A stretch of DNA of 64,000 nucleotides from NCBI GenBank assembly GCA_029962745.1, contig CM057157.1, positions 22,376,088-22,440,087 of the forward strand, read 5' to 3'. Both the position numbers and the translations under genes were made by a program. Each line of letters begins with the position of its first letter. The stretch's first letter is position 1. Shown here piece by piece: positions 53,301-63,557 of this stretch. The notes beneath the pieces were generated by a model. The model did not search any database. It saw only the letters and a program-made list of their open reading frames with translations, and was not told where the DNA came from. This stretch comes from Echinometra lucunter. Its lineage: Eukaryota > Echinodermata > Echinoidea > Camarodonta > Echinometridae.

Positions 53301-56300
53301 TGATTTTTTTTTTAGATTGCCCCTGTCATGCCTGTTGTGGCACTTTTTTCATAGCTTTTTGATATCTATTACCATCAAGAGGCTTGCTTTTAGTCAGATA
53401 TTACCTTCTATGAAAATTAAAACAGTCAAACATTCCAAATTTTTAAATTACTTTGAATTCCTTTGTGTGCAGTGGCGGATCCAGAGGGGGGGCTTGGGGG
53501 CGCAAGCCCCCCCCCCCCCCCTAATTTTTGCATGGCGCCGAAGGCGCCGCTACCTAAAAAAAAAAGGGGGAAGGAAGAAGAAAAAAAGACGGGTTAGCAC
53601 TGTATCCTCTTCTTCTTCTTCTTCTCCATTAAGTACAGGCCACCGTTGGGTGTATTCTCGTACTGTTGTGCAGGTGTATGTATAGTGTCTCCATAAAGAT
53701 CTGTAAGCGCCGCTTGATTGAATTCAAACACCGGGGCGCTAGCGAGACTAATCGGCGCTGCTTGATTCGAACACCGGCGCCGGTCAAGACTAATCGGCGC
53801 CGCTTGATTCTAACACCGGCGCTGGGTAGAACTGTAATCGGCACCGCTTGATTCGAACACCGGCGCCGGTCAAGACTAACCGGCGCCTTGATTCTAACAC
53901 CGGCGCCGGGTAGAACTGTAATCGGCACCGCTTGATTCGAAGCTACAACTAGTTAGAAGTTGATTGATAGTGGTCCGCTAGCTATCAGTTAGTCAGCGTT
54001 GGAAATCACTATTGTAATCATATATAACTATGATAGTTATTCTTCATATGATAGGAGAGAGACTGGATAATATCTGAGTTCAGTGAGGGATGATTTAATT
54101 CATGATTATTGAATTTTTGTATTGTTTTATTTATTTAAATACGCCATAAAAAAATTGCTGTTTAATTTCTATTTTAGTGAAACATATTCATCAGGTAACA
54201 GGTTAATCAGAAGCTTGAAACTTAAGAAAGTTTACCTGCAAAACCTGCAAAACAATTCTCAGAGCTCTGTTTTGAAGTATTTGGATCATTTTAGGCACTG
54301 TATATCAAGTTTCATCCATATAAGATTACAGTAGTCATTAGGATGTGTCCTCGTATAATACATGTAAGATATAAAAGAATAGTGTCTCTGTCTATGCATG
54401 GTCTTAGTCTTCTCGGCATAAAAAAGGGTTACGCAAGCTTTTAGATCGCACAGAATTTTTGTCATTTGTTACATATATATAATTCTTTTTATTTCTTTAT
54501 TTTTTTAGAGAGAGAGAGAGTAGACATTTACATTTATTTATCTGCCTGTACAAGGACATAGAGTCAAAGCCCTTCTGCAAGCATGGCAAGTGAGATGAAC
54601 AAATAGATACCATAAAAAAGAGTATATATATTTTTCCTCGCTCGCTACGCTCGCTCGTATAATATTCAGATATAAGGTGGATTTGGGAAAGCAAACGAAA
54701 TCGGCAAGCGAGGCCCATCATGTATTTTGATGAAGAGTTATCACCTACCATAAAAAAGAGAATATATATTTTTCTCGCTCGCTGCGCTCGCTCGTATAAA
54801 ATATAGATGCAGGATGGTCTTTGAAAGCAAATAAATTAGGTAATAGAGGTGACCAAATATATCAAAATAGATATCTTAAAGGTCCATCGTGTATTTGGAT
54901 GAAAAACTTTCATTTTCATTATGTGTATTTTTCCTCGCTCGCTACGCTCGATCGTATAATAAAGCATTCAGATACAAGATGGATTTGGGAAAGCAAACGA
55001 ATTCAGCAAGTGAGGTGATCGAAAGTACATGTGTAAGTTAGATATTTCATAGTTAATTTCATCGTGTATTTGGATGAATAACTATCACTTCTACCATGAA
55101 AAAGAGTATATATTTTTCCTCGCTCGCTGCGCTCGCTCGTATGATATTAAGATTTAGGATTGTCCTTGAAAGCGAATGAATCAGGCGAGAGAGGTGACCA
55201 AATAGATAATTCAGATATCTTTAGGCCCATCATGTATTTTGATGAAGAATATTATCACTTCTACCATAAAAAGATTATATATATTTGTCCTCGCTCGCTT
55301 CGCTCGCTCGTATAATATTCAGATACAAGATGGATTTGGGAAAGCAAACGAATTCGACAAGCGAGGCCCATCATGTATTTTGATGAAGAGTTATTACCTA
55401 CCATAAAAAAGACTAAAAGAGTATAAATATTTTTCCTCGCTCGCTGCGCTCGCTCGTATAATATTTAGATTTTGAGAAATTCTATTTAACAGGGTCAGAC
55501 TCCCTCTTTAGAATGATAAATGCGCCCAATGTCGACGAAAACTCCCCCCCCCCCCCCGATTTTCCGACGTAGTAACTAATTATTTTTGTGATGATTCTCT
55601 GGTGCCGCCGCTAAAACGCAAAAACATGTGCGCCGTTCGGTGGCAAGCCCCCACCCCCCCCCCCCCCCTTTGGCCAAAACCTGGATCCGCCTATGCTGTG
55701 ATTCCACTGCCTGAACACCTGGGATATGCTAACCTCTTCGACTTGTACTTCTTATTATTAAATAGAATTCTAATTATACTTCATTATTATTTGCATAATT
55801 TAGGAATTCTATGAAAGAAGTTTTCTACACATCCTAGAAAATGCATTTCTAGAAGTATGTCTTTCGGAACTTCTGTACGGCTGACTCCGCTTTAATAATG
55901 CATGTATCTCCTCTGATCTCTGACGTAAACTATTATGCCGCTTTTTTCATGGGAGGAATTTGGGTTCCATTACAATTTTCTTACATAATGGGGGCCGAAA
56001 ATTTTCTTTTCATATCTTAACCAGGCCCCTTTTCCGTATGTTTTTCAAAATTCGGAAAAGATATGTGAAATAAATGCACAAAGAGGCAGCATTTTATTTC
56101 GTGGAGGGGGCTACAGGGCAGACTCGGCCAATTTTTTTTTCAAGGATGGCCCCCTGTATCTCCAAAGAGGAGGAAAATAGTAATTCATGATTCAGCTCTA
56201 AAGTGCTCTACAATACATGCAATGTTTTACCGTTCAAAAGTGAAATTGATCGCTATGGTAACTATAGACCAATTTCACCTCCGGTTTATGTATTTGGCCC

Positions 56301-59300
56301 TCTATCGGTGACGCCATTGCTCCGGTGGGCAAGCGCGCTAACCGCGATTGGCTCTGTGTATAAAATGAGTGTAAGATATGAGATATGCTCTAATATTGTT
56401 CCATTTACTTTATTCTAGATCAATAAAATAAAGACAATGGCCATATCTGACAGATGAAGGTATGATGTATTTTTGTACTTTCGATAGTTTTTCAACTTAG
56501 TTTTGTCAGTATAAGTTCGATTGCAGCGTAGAAGCCGTAGTAAACGGGAGCCCTCAATCTTACCCTGTTTACCAAGTCATGTTTTCACTCATTAAATTTT
56601 ACGCCAAAGTACATAATGATAATGTTTCTTGACTTCAAAGTCCTTCCTGTTGATGTTTTTACCCACTGGCGACGGATTCCTTCGCATTGCTTACGGAAAC
56701 CTGTGTAGGGAGTACGGCTTCTCACACAAACAGGCGTCATGAGTCAAAAGCGAGAGAATTTCGCACTCAGTTAGATTTCAATTTTTAAACTTTCTCCAAT
56801 TCTTGTGGCATTCGAGCACCACACAGCTGCGACCTGAACTTCCCTGACAATTTCTCATTACAAATAATACAAGAAATCTGCATATATTGGTCAAAATAGA
56901 CAAAAAAATCGAACGAATGTACATAACGCGCTATTGACTTGTGTCGAACAGTCTGCTGCCCTCTTGCGTTGTGAAATTGGTCTATATAATATAATCCAAA
57001 TTAAAGTGAGGAAAGTCCTGAAAAGAAGTATTATATTGTTACAGTGCAAAGTCACTAAATATTTTTAAGCGATGATTTAATGTTATCTGTTCCCACAGAA
57101 TAAGATTTTTTAAAGGATAATTATTCAGCTCAGAATGTGCCCTTAAAAGAGCTCCCAAATGCAAAGTTCCAAACAAACAAAAATATGTAATAATTTCTCT
57201 TCGGTCGCGCAAACGAAATGTGTTTTATGACCATGATTCAATCCTAAGTCTCAGTTTGAAAAAGAAAGAATTATTTTTCATTAAATAATTCTTTATCGTT
57301 TTCTCATGTGTAAAACCAGCATAACTAGTACATAGAGTGCCCACAGTTTCTTTGTTTCTTCTTCTGTTGGGGCAGGTGTTTTTGGAAACGTTGATGATGT
57401 AGAGCAAATGAGGTATGTGACCACCTTGGTATCACCTAACTTTCCTGACAGCTACCCGTACGACATAGCCCGAGAATGGACTGTGGAAACCTCATCTAAT
57501 GAGCAGGTAAAGCCCGATCGATGAACACGGGGCGTCATCTCATTTTGCGCCGATGACGCCAACTGATTTCATTTCTGTATAGCATTCATGCACACTAAGC
57601 AGTGAGCAATAATCCCCTGCAGATTCAGGCGGCTTCCGGTTCTAGCATGCTATTGAATTGATATTAAAACCCAGTTCATTGGGGGGCGCCATTTGGGGAG
57701 CTGAAGAGCACGTCATTTACTGCTCTGCTCTTTTTTGCACTATTAAAGATTGGTTTCGTTTATTTAAAAAAAATGAACGGTGCAAACAATACTTTAGATA
57801 ACTGGTGTATGGGATACTTCCTTCAGCATATGTAAAACGAGGCCTCGTGTGAGACTGACCTGAAGTCTATGGGAGTGTTTCATCAAGTGTCTTGTCAGTG
57901 ATTTTTACCGACAACTGTTATAAGTTACTGAAATCCTTGCATCTGATTGGCTGAGAGCAAATATGTCAGAAAAATCCCCGACAAGATGAAACGCCCCCAC
58001 TTGACACGATTTTAATTGCACCGATGAAGTGAACTGAATGTGCAGTTCAATAGAATTCATTCCACAGTAAGCTGTGAACAATAGGCCCAGGCTACAGATA
58101 ATAACGACTGCCCTTGTATAGCTCTTTGAGCCTGCATATTATTATAATACGAACGTAACTTCCTGGGTTGGAGTTTCGTAACTTTCAGCAGTAGTAGTTC
58201 GGTTCATTTTGTTTTTATATGGGATTTTTTTTTAAACTTTCAGGTTTTTGCACTTTCGCTATAAACTGAAAATTTAAAAACTACAACGACCACAGGGATA
58301 CGATCATACACAGTATACCTTCTGAAGGAAGGCAACGACCCGTGCGAATATAACACGAAGTGTAAACACTAAGTACTTAAACCTTGCACATTATTTTGGT
58401 TTCTTCATTAGATAAGAATTCTTCTCTATTCGCTCGAGATCGAAAGGTTTTGGGATATGCTCAGCATTACCCACATTTCTCATGAAGACAATGCTATGAC
58501 GTCATACCGACTGGGCACCAATGCAGTGACATCACTGTCCCTGACGGGTGGCCACGTCACCGTGCAATTTTGCAGTGACCGAGTGTTGGATTTGACAGGT
58601 TTCGCCTTGAATGTCTTCACCACAGATAACCGTAAGTGAAAGAAAGGGCGTTTGTCATCCCCTTTTGATTTGCCACTCTAAACCCAGGTGCAGTGAATGC
58701 GTGACGTAACAAGTCAGACGGCGAAAAGTATGCTGGCCCTGAAGTACGCTCGACAACGGGTCATGTGCGACGTGAATTTCGCATCCCAGGTCATGAATTT
58801 CGCATCCCAGGTCCTGAACTTCACGTCACGGGTCAAGAATTTCGCGTCACGGGTCGCGATTTTCGCGACTGGGGCGCGAAGTTGGCCGCGAAATTCACGT
58901 CGCACATGACCTGTTGTCGAGCGTACTTCCGGGCCACCATAGAAGAGGATAATACAAAGTCGAAAATCGTGATATTTTAATTCTTGATTATGATAAAGTC
59001 CTTACAATACTGCTTATCGCTAAGCCTGTGTCAATAGGTGTGTTTTTTTTTCTTTATAGGAATGTTCGTGCTGATATGTTCATGGTGCGTTTGTTTTGTA
59101 CCCTGCCAGTTGCATTAACGTGCAAGAAATCCAAATCTTGATTATTTAATGGTTTCGATTGTTTGTTTGTTCATTTCTTATTTTGCTATTTACTTTGTTT
59201 TTCTTTACTTTATTTTGTTTGGCGATTTAATCTTCATATGAGTGCCCCACTTCATGTGGTTTTAAGCTGAAAATGGACCCTTCTGTGATTTTAATCGGAT

Positions 59301-60056
59301 TTGCATTGTTTTCTTTGCCTCGCTTTCAAGTAATTTCGAAGTTGAATGCATAAACTTTTTTTTAAGGTTTAAAACCCTTTTTTTCTCGCAGATATTGCTA
59401 AGAACCAAAGCATCGACATGATCGATGGCGACTTCGTTTGCTCCTCCGGAACTCAGAGTATACACAATGGCTCACGGTGTGATTTGATCGTTGATTGTCA
59501 CGATTTTTCCGACGAAGTTGGTTGTGGCGGTAAGGAGCTCACAGATTATCTATCTATAGATCTATCTATAGATTATCTATTATCTATAACATCGTTTTGC
59601 GGCGTATAGTGACGTATCCAGGATTCTCGTGCAAGGAGGGGGGAGGGGTAGGGAGAATTTCCGACAAGCCATGAAAAGAAAAATGAAGAAAGAATTTTCA
59701 CACACAGATGCATTTTGTGCTCAAAAAAATCAGTTACATACTATAAAAAGATTAAATAAAAGTTCTTGAATTTTTCGTTTTCCTTTTTTTTTCAAATACT
59801 AGTCTTCATCCGGAACAAAAGTTTAGGTGTAAAATTCATGCACATTTCTTTCATCTTAGGGACTGCGCGCCATGTGCATTTGGTTTCAAAAGGTTTGCTA
59901 CCTTATCATGTCATTGCCATCACTGTAGCGGAAGTAGTAGTAATAGTAGTAATAGCAGTAGTAACAGCAATAGAAACAGAAGTAGCAGTAGCAGCAGTAG
60001 CAGTAGCAGCAGCAGCAGCAGTAGCAGCAGCAGCAGCAGTAGCAGTAGCAGCAGTT

Positions 60057-60102
<46 letters not shown>

Positions 60103-63100
60103 CAGTAGTAGTAGCAGAAGTAGTAGTGGTGGTGGTGGTGGTGGTGGTGGTGGTGGCAGCAGCAGCAGTAGAAGTATAGTAGTATAAGTAGTATCATCAT
60201 CACCATCATCATCATCCTCGTCGTCGTCATCATTAATATCAATGGCCTTATCTTACAGTTTGCAGTGACGATGCCTTCCATTGTCGAGAGAGTGATGTTT
60301 GTATCCTTCCAAGACTTCAGTGTGATGGGTGGCCGGACTGCCCACAAGGTGATGATGAAGAAATGTGTGGTAAGTATATGTACAGCAACCTTTTAAGCTT
60401 CTATGTCTCTCTCTCTCTCTCTCTCTCTCTTCTTCACTCTTTTGGGGGTCTCTCTTTCTCTTTCTTTCTCTCGCTCTCATTCCCCGTTCCTTTAGCTTAT
60501 CACTCGCTTTGTCTCCCTTTATTAAATCTCGAAATACTCTTCTTTTCCTCTCTTTCTCCCTCTCTCTTCCTATGTGCGTGCGTGCGCTTGGATGTGTGTC
60601 AGTGGCGTATTATGCAAAATCTTTTCGGGGGCAAAAAAAAGATATAAGTTACTAAAAAGTGAGGAAACACCTCTAAAAATCATGCCATTTCAGCAAAATT
60701 TGTAAATCACTGGTATCGAAATGAAATAAAATAAACCACGTTTGAATTTTATTTGAGGGGCAACTGCCCCAAGCCCCCCCCCCCCCCCATCATCAGAACG
60801 CCAGCGGTGCGTGCGTGTGTGCGGGTGTGGTGTGGGCGTGTGGGTGTGTGTGTGTGTGTGTGTGTGTGTAACCCTCTCTCCATCCCTTTTCTTCTCTCCT
60901 TCTCTATCCACAGTCCTCGTCTAAACCACTTACTTTTTTTTTTTTTAATCTTTGCCTTCTCCTCTGTAAATCACTCCTGTACGCAGAAATTTTGAAGTGC
61001 CCGGTTGGTTGCTCATGTGGTGAGTCTTCTTTCAATGAGGGTCATCCACCACAGTCGCAACCATGTAGCAAGCCGACATGGCTCCCTTTCTGGGTCAATT
61101 GTAGCAACACCTGGAATGGAGACTATGCTAAGAATTCGTCAGTAAAATCGACTGTAGTGTGAGTCTCGTTCAATTTATTTTGTTTACAAGATCCTTTAAA
61201 GTAGCAGTGGCGTAATGAGGCAAAATAATTGGGGGGGGGGGGGGGGGCTCAATCTTTGCGAGGAGCGAAGCGACCAATCCTGCGGGAGTGTAGCGACCGA
61301 GCCGGGGTACCCCCCCCCCCCCTCACGATAAGGAGCTTTTTCATTTTTTTTTAAATGAAAATAATCCAAATAATCTTCGCAAGTTTCAAACAAATGCCTG
61401 CGTTACACAAAATACTTTATTACTTATGATAATAATACAGACCAAGACACTGTGAAATAAGAGGGACGAGCATGGAGACGGTGTGATGCGGTGGGGTACC
61501 AGGGTTTCACTCCCACAGTGGCGTAGCTAGGATTTCATTTTAGGGGGCGGTAGTGAGCACGCGAAGTGTGTGAATCACTTACTGAGCGCGCAAAGCGCGC
61601 TCCCTAGGGGGGAGGGTGCAGGGAGGGGGGAGTTTCCCCCCTCCCGCGCGAAGCGCGGAAGCTCCGACGTTTCTTTGAAATGTTCCTTGTCTGCTCCCGC
61701 TCTTCTTACGTTCTCTTACCTTATTTTTTCGTTTTTTTTTACCTTTCCTTTTTGTTGGCGTTTTGGAGGAGGCGACCGCCCCCATCGCCCCCTGGCTACG
61801 CGGGTGCACTCCCATGGTAAAGGAACTTTTTTTGCATTATTGATGGTTTGCAACTCTGTAAAAGAACACTATTTGGGACTACAACCTTAAAGCCTGTGTC
61901 TAGTTTTGGTACATCTAAGAATATTCACTATCAAATTTTGAATCCATTGTCAGATAAACAGATAAAACCAAGTGTTATATCATAAAACCACATTAGTATT
62001 GATATTATGCGTGTTTTCTGCCTTTGCTATTCATGCTATTTGGGAAATTGTGAATGCGTTACTTAATTTCATTAGGAAGTGAGTCTAGGGAGAAATAATG
62101 AAATTCGCGTGATATCACTAATATAAAATTGAAAATAAACCATGGTTGAATTTTTTTTTTGGGGGGGGGGGGGGGCGCCCCCCCCCCTCCAGTACGCCAG
62201 TGATTTATACAATCTCTTCGTACATAAACCATATTAAGAATAGTGTGTACATAATATTCTAAACTTTCTTCAGATAGAGGTACATAAACCATTAGCATTG
62301 TCAAAGACGTTAAGGCCAGTACAAGTAAAGAACATTTTATACATAAATATCCTTTGAAGGTTTCCATGGTGCTTGCCGGTCTTCCTTATCTTTCTCCTGA
62401 GGGCGGTAAGAACATGCTTACCGAAACGTCCAGAGTGAGTAGGTCCTTTTCTAGCCTTTAGACAAGGCCCCGTGTCCCCATGTCTGATGTCGATCGCGCG
62501 TTCACTCGGGGTATCTCTATCTCTTTTCGTCGCTGGCTAGTCTCGTCTCAGCCACTGAAAATAACCGGAGTCGCGAGGCCTTGTCAAAAGGCTAGTCCTT
62601 TTCAGGACCATACTCTTATTCAAGAAAGATTACATGGTGCATCGTGAAGCCTGCTACTGCCATGTATATATACATATATCATAACAAATTACTTCTAGTA
62701 GAGGTCTTGGGTATGAAGGAATGAGAACTTTACTATCTTCCATGATAAGGAACTCAAGCATTCAAAGAATTTCTTCTTACCGGATACCTGTTTATTCAAC
62801 CTAATGTGGCCGATGGGCCATGGTAGGAATTCGAACCTCAGACCTTGTGTTTAGTCTGGGGACGTTCCAACCAGACCACGACACCTCCACTCTAGCCATA
62901 GAATACCCATTGAAAACGGTGATAGGATCTCCATAAATCATTAGGTAAACACAATAGTCATTTCCATTTCACTTCATTTCATTTATCTCCATTTCCAACA
63001 AATAAAACAAAACACAAAGTTAATTGTACATAAGGAAAAATTTGAAACCCTGCAATGATAATTACGTATAGCATTATAACATTACACTAATTCCAAAAGA

Positions 63101-63282
63101 ATTCACATCATCTAATTCGGGCTGGAAATGTAGGGGACTACTAAAAAGCTATACTTGTTGAATGAGTGAATGATGTTACTGAATGATGTCATCTCATTTT
63201 GTCCATGTAGAAATCTGCGAGGAACGCCTCTATACAATATGGAGGTGTCATCATTCTATGGTCTACATCAGCTTCATGCATT
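41274..63282 (+). CDS. CUB-LDLa-LRR receptor (GRL101/relaxin-receptor-like), 5' seven exons, partial
   Basis: Exons 41274-41319, 57376-57506, 58412-58631, 59392-59529, 60259-60369, 60987-61158 and 63211-63282 join in frame to 296 residues. Order: hydrophobic signal peptide (1-16), CUB domain (about 28-133), LDL-receptor class A module 1 (about 150-179), module 2 (179-216), cysteine-rich LRR N-cap (217-272), first leucine-rich repeat (273-296). The last exon is exactly 72 nt, phase 2 to 2, the layout of LRR exons in LGR/RXFP receptors. LDLa followed by LRRs is typical of LDLa-LRR GPCRs such as molluscan GRL101 and relaxin receptors, so a seven-helix domain probably lies beyond the right edge. 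The extracellular part would bind a peptide or protein ligand. The 16 kb first intron makes exon 1 less certain than the rest. Confidence 0.8.
41515..41765. mobile_element. Left arm of the CCGGGTGTCCC MITE family
   Basis: TA then CCCTGGTGTCCCAGAAAAAG, colinear with 6549-6790, then stops where the tandem duplication begins. Confidence 0.75.
41750..44750. repeat. Tandem duplicated block, ~1.1 kb period
   Basis: ATACCATTTATACA recurs at 41750, 42207 and 43320; GAAACTGCATCTT at 41950, 43070 and 44690; CCTGTTTACCCACTGATTCA at 42460 and 43562; CTGGTATACGCCTTGAATTA at 42826 and 44295. The units carry different internal deletions. A nested ~80-bp duplication (CCGATGTGGTTACCAA) sits at 44330-44480. 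Confidence 0.85.
47748..49940 (+). mobile_element. Tc1-family transposon, nearly intact
   Basis: 2193 bp flanked by TA, with ends CAGTTGTGCTCAGAAGTATT and AATACTTCTGAGCACAACTG. The arms are ~220 bases long (47748-47972 and 49713-49940) and each has a second inner copy of AGTATTCATACCCCT, the IR/DR layout of Sleeping Beauty-type elements. Inserted in the reverse transcriptase of the LINE: the frame resumes on the far side ([16 protein letters not shown]). Confidence 0.93.
48353..49711 (+). pseudogene. Tc1-family transposase (DD34E) with an intron and one frameshift
   Basis: Cut-and-paste transposase. Exon 1 48353-48976 (208 codons): two helix-turn-helix regions ([20 protein letters not shown]..., [20 protein letters not shown]), the linker, then [11 protein letters not shown] with the first Asp, and [12 protein letters not shown]. 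Intron 48977-49314 (GTGAGTTT...TTTTAATAG). Exon 2 from 49315: [27 protein letters not shown] with the second Asp, [14 protein letters not shown] with the Glu, 34 residues between them. At about 49573-49576 one extra base (or two missing) shifts the frame; the other frame goes on [15 protein letters not shown] to a stop at 49709. Everything else is open, so the copy is young. Confidence 0.92.
51373..51954. other. LINE 3' untranslated region or intron
   Basis: AT-rich with a G-run at 51661-51671. May be the LINE 3' UTR. Confidence 0.35.
51955..52201. mobile_element. Right arm of the CCGGGTGTCCC MITE family
   Basis: CATATGAAAGACCATTCCCC ... TTTTTGGGGGACACCCGG followed by TA, colinear with 6955-7194. 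No left arm next to it. Confidence 0.75.
53704..53944. repeat. GC-rich ~42-bp minisatellite
   Basis: Five and a half units of CGGCGCCGCTTGATTCGAAC plus ACCGGCGCCGG and alternating spacers TCAAGACTAAT or GTAGAACTGTAAT, a higher-order two-unit pattern. Confidence 0.9.
54635..55465. repeat. Tandem array of CTCGCTCGCT-NCG-CTCGCTCG palindromes
   Basis: Six units at about 54640, 54775, 54935, 55118, 55290 and 55436, spaced 135-185 bases. Each has TATATATTTTTCCTCGCTCG, the palindrome, then CGTATAATATTCAGAT, and a TTTGATGAAGAGTTATCAC segment. Confidence 0.88.
55700..56260. other. Intron, no feature recognised
   Basis: No conserved frame or repeat end. Confidence 0.5.
56263..56986. mobile_element. 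MITE with 16-bp inverted ends
   Basis: TATAGACCAATTTCAC at the left and GTGAAATTGGTCTATA at the right, about 724 bases, no coding. Confidence 0.7.
57376..57506 (+). CDS. Receptor exon 2: CUB domain, first half
   Basis: 131 nt after TGGGGCAG. Encodes [20 protein letters not shown] and [17 protein letters not shown]. The SPNFP-SYP core of CUB domains is clear. The Cys expected in the N-x-x-C-x-W position is replaced (DIAREW). Ends in phase 0 at GTAAAG. Confidence 0.85.
57870..58000. mobile_element. Short inverted-repeat MITE
   Basis: GGGAGTGTTTCATCAAGTGT and CTTGTCAGTGATTTTT pair with AAAAATCCCCGACAAGATGA and AACGCCCCCAC. In receptor intron 2. Confidence 0.7.
58412..58631 (+). CDS. Receptor exon 3: CUB domain, second half
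   Basis: 220 nt. Encodes [20 protein letters not shown] ... [30 protein letters not shown]. The F-SD---GF-L-- ending is typical of CUB. Acceptor CATTAG, donor GTAAGTG. Confidence 0.88.
58730..58941. repeat. Palindrome with internal 21-bp tandem repeat
   Basis: Outer arms TATGCTGGCCCTGAAGTACG ... GGTCATGTGCGACGTGAATT and the inverse ending ACTTCCGGGCCACCATA. Inside are four to five units of AATTTCGCATCCCAGGTCATG type. In receptor intron 3. Confidence 0.88.
59392..59529 (+). CDS. Receptor exon 4: LDLa module 1 (reduced cysteines)
   Basis: 138 nt. Encodes [20 protein letters not shown] then [13 protein letters not shown]. The calcium-site residues D..D.SDE are kept. Cysteines 1 and 3 of the usual six are absent. 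Donor GTAAGGAG. Confidence 0.9.
59926..60181. repeat. (CAG/TAG/GTG)n microsatellite
   Basis: About 255 bases of AGC, AGT and GGT triplets, open in several frames, in receptor intron 4, 77 bases before exon 5. Confidence 0.93.
60259..60369 (+). CDS. Receptor exon 5: LDLa module 2
   Basis: 111 nt, a complete six-cysteine module: [15 protein letters not shown] ... [18 protein letters not shown]. Acceptor CTTACAG, donor GTAAGTAT, phase 1 to 1 as usual for LDLa exons. Confidence 0.93.
60600..60806. mobile_element. Small CAGTGGCGTA-family element
   Basis: CAGTGGCGTATTATGCAAAA, a G-run, then a C-run and CATCAGAACGCCAGCG. No clear target duplication. Confidence 0.5.
60838..60870. repeat. (GT)n microsatellite
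   Basis: GT units in receptor intron 5. Confidence 0.9.
60987..61158 (+). CDS. Receptor exon 6: LRR N-terminal cap
   Basis: 172 nt. Encodes [20 protein letters not shown], then [16 protein letters not shown]. The CP--C-C...V-CS spacing fits LRRNT caps. Donor ACTGTAGT|GTGAGT gives phase 2, which avoids a stop at the next junction. Confidence 0.85.
61205..62202. mobile_element. 1 kb hAT-like element, short relative of 29166-36421
   Basis: CAGTGGCGTAATGAGGCAAA ... CCTCCAGTACGCCAGTG. Both ends align with the 7.26 kb element; the 6 kb interior is absent. An inner start CAGTGGCGTAGCTAGG at 61517 is shared with 35746. No 8-bp duplication was found, so it is old or nested. Confidence 0.7.
62203..63210. 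other. Receptor intron 6, right part
   Basis: Includes a stem-loop CGGTAAGAACATGCTTACCG (62402-62421) and an inverted pair GGTCCTTTTCTAGCC / GGCTAGTCCTTTTC (about 62443 and 62589). No exon. Confidence 0.45.
62815..62893 (-). repeat. tRNA-derived SINE head
   Basis: Minus strand GAGGTGTCGTGGTCTGGTTG has an A box; AGGTTCGAATTCC about 40 nt later is a B box. In receptor intron 6. Confidence 0.5.
63211..63282 (+). CDS. Receptor exon 7: first leucine-rich repeat
   Basis: Exactly 72 nt between TCCATGTAG and GTAAGTCC. Encodes [20 protein letters not shown] and LHA(L), fitting LxxxxLxxxxxxxFxxLxxLxxL. More LRR exons are expected to the right. Confidence 0.88.
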
Positions 63283-63397
63283 GTAAGTCCAATACCAGTC
63301 TACACGTGTTCATCTACTCTTCATTTTAAAGAAGATTACAATAAACGATTGTAATGTGCACAATAAGTATTGATAACTAGGCCCATCAGCCTAACCA

Positions 63398-63553
63398 GGG
63401 GCCCTAACACAAAGGTTTGCGATCAATTGCAAATCTAAAACAGCCATTCTGACTGGTCCAGGGTCACCTTTTTGAACGAGATGCGCATGAAACAGTGGTC
63501 TTGATTGGCTGTTAAACGTTGCGATTGATTGCAAATCCTTGTGTTACGGGGCT
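63398..63553. mobile_element. Short inverted-repeat MITE
   Basis: GGGGCCCTAACACAAAGG and TTGCGATCAATTGCAAATC pair with GTTGCGATTGATTGCAAATC and CCTTGTGTTACGGGGCTC. Confidence 0.85.
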
Positions 63554-63557
63554 CTGC

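Larger units (their letters stand above)
53470..55695. mobile_element. hAT-like element with CAGTGGCGGATCCAG end
   Basis: Left CAGTGGCGGATCCAGAGG with G/C runs, right CCAAAACCTGGATCCGCCTATG. GGCGGATCCAG is an exact inverted end. I see no matching 8-bp duplication, so the pairing of the two ends is likely but not proved. Interior: minisatellite and palindrome array listed separately; no transposase. Confidence 0.6.
41320..57375. other. Receptor intron 1 (16 kb)
   Basis: Bounded by GTAGGATT and TGGGGCAG. Filled with repeats, a LINE, a Tc1 transposon and hAT-like DNA listed separately. In 44750-46080 and 52210-53460 I see no feature. Confidence 0.6.

Noticed and set aside
53470..55695. Assigning a confirmed target duplication to this hAT-like element
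   Set aside because: Flanks TTTGTGTG and CTGTGATT do not match, so the two ends are only paired by their inverted GGCGGATCCAG.
59766..60347. Long Ala/Val-rich (plus) and Cys/Tyr-rich (minus) reading frames
   Set aside because: Both come from the CAG/TAG/GTG microsatellite and have no coding features.
62390..62440. CCTGAGGGC-stem-CCGAAAC motif, and a similar CCTGAAGAA-stem-TTGAAAGC at 24530, recalling hammerhead ribozyme cores of Penelope-like elements
   Set aside because: Each has one extra core base; the first has a changed invariant A, and I could not find matching stem III and a cleavage triplet. A covariance search (Infernal with hammerhead models) would decide.
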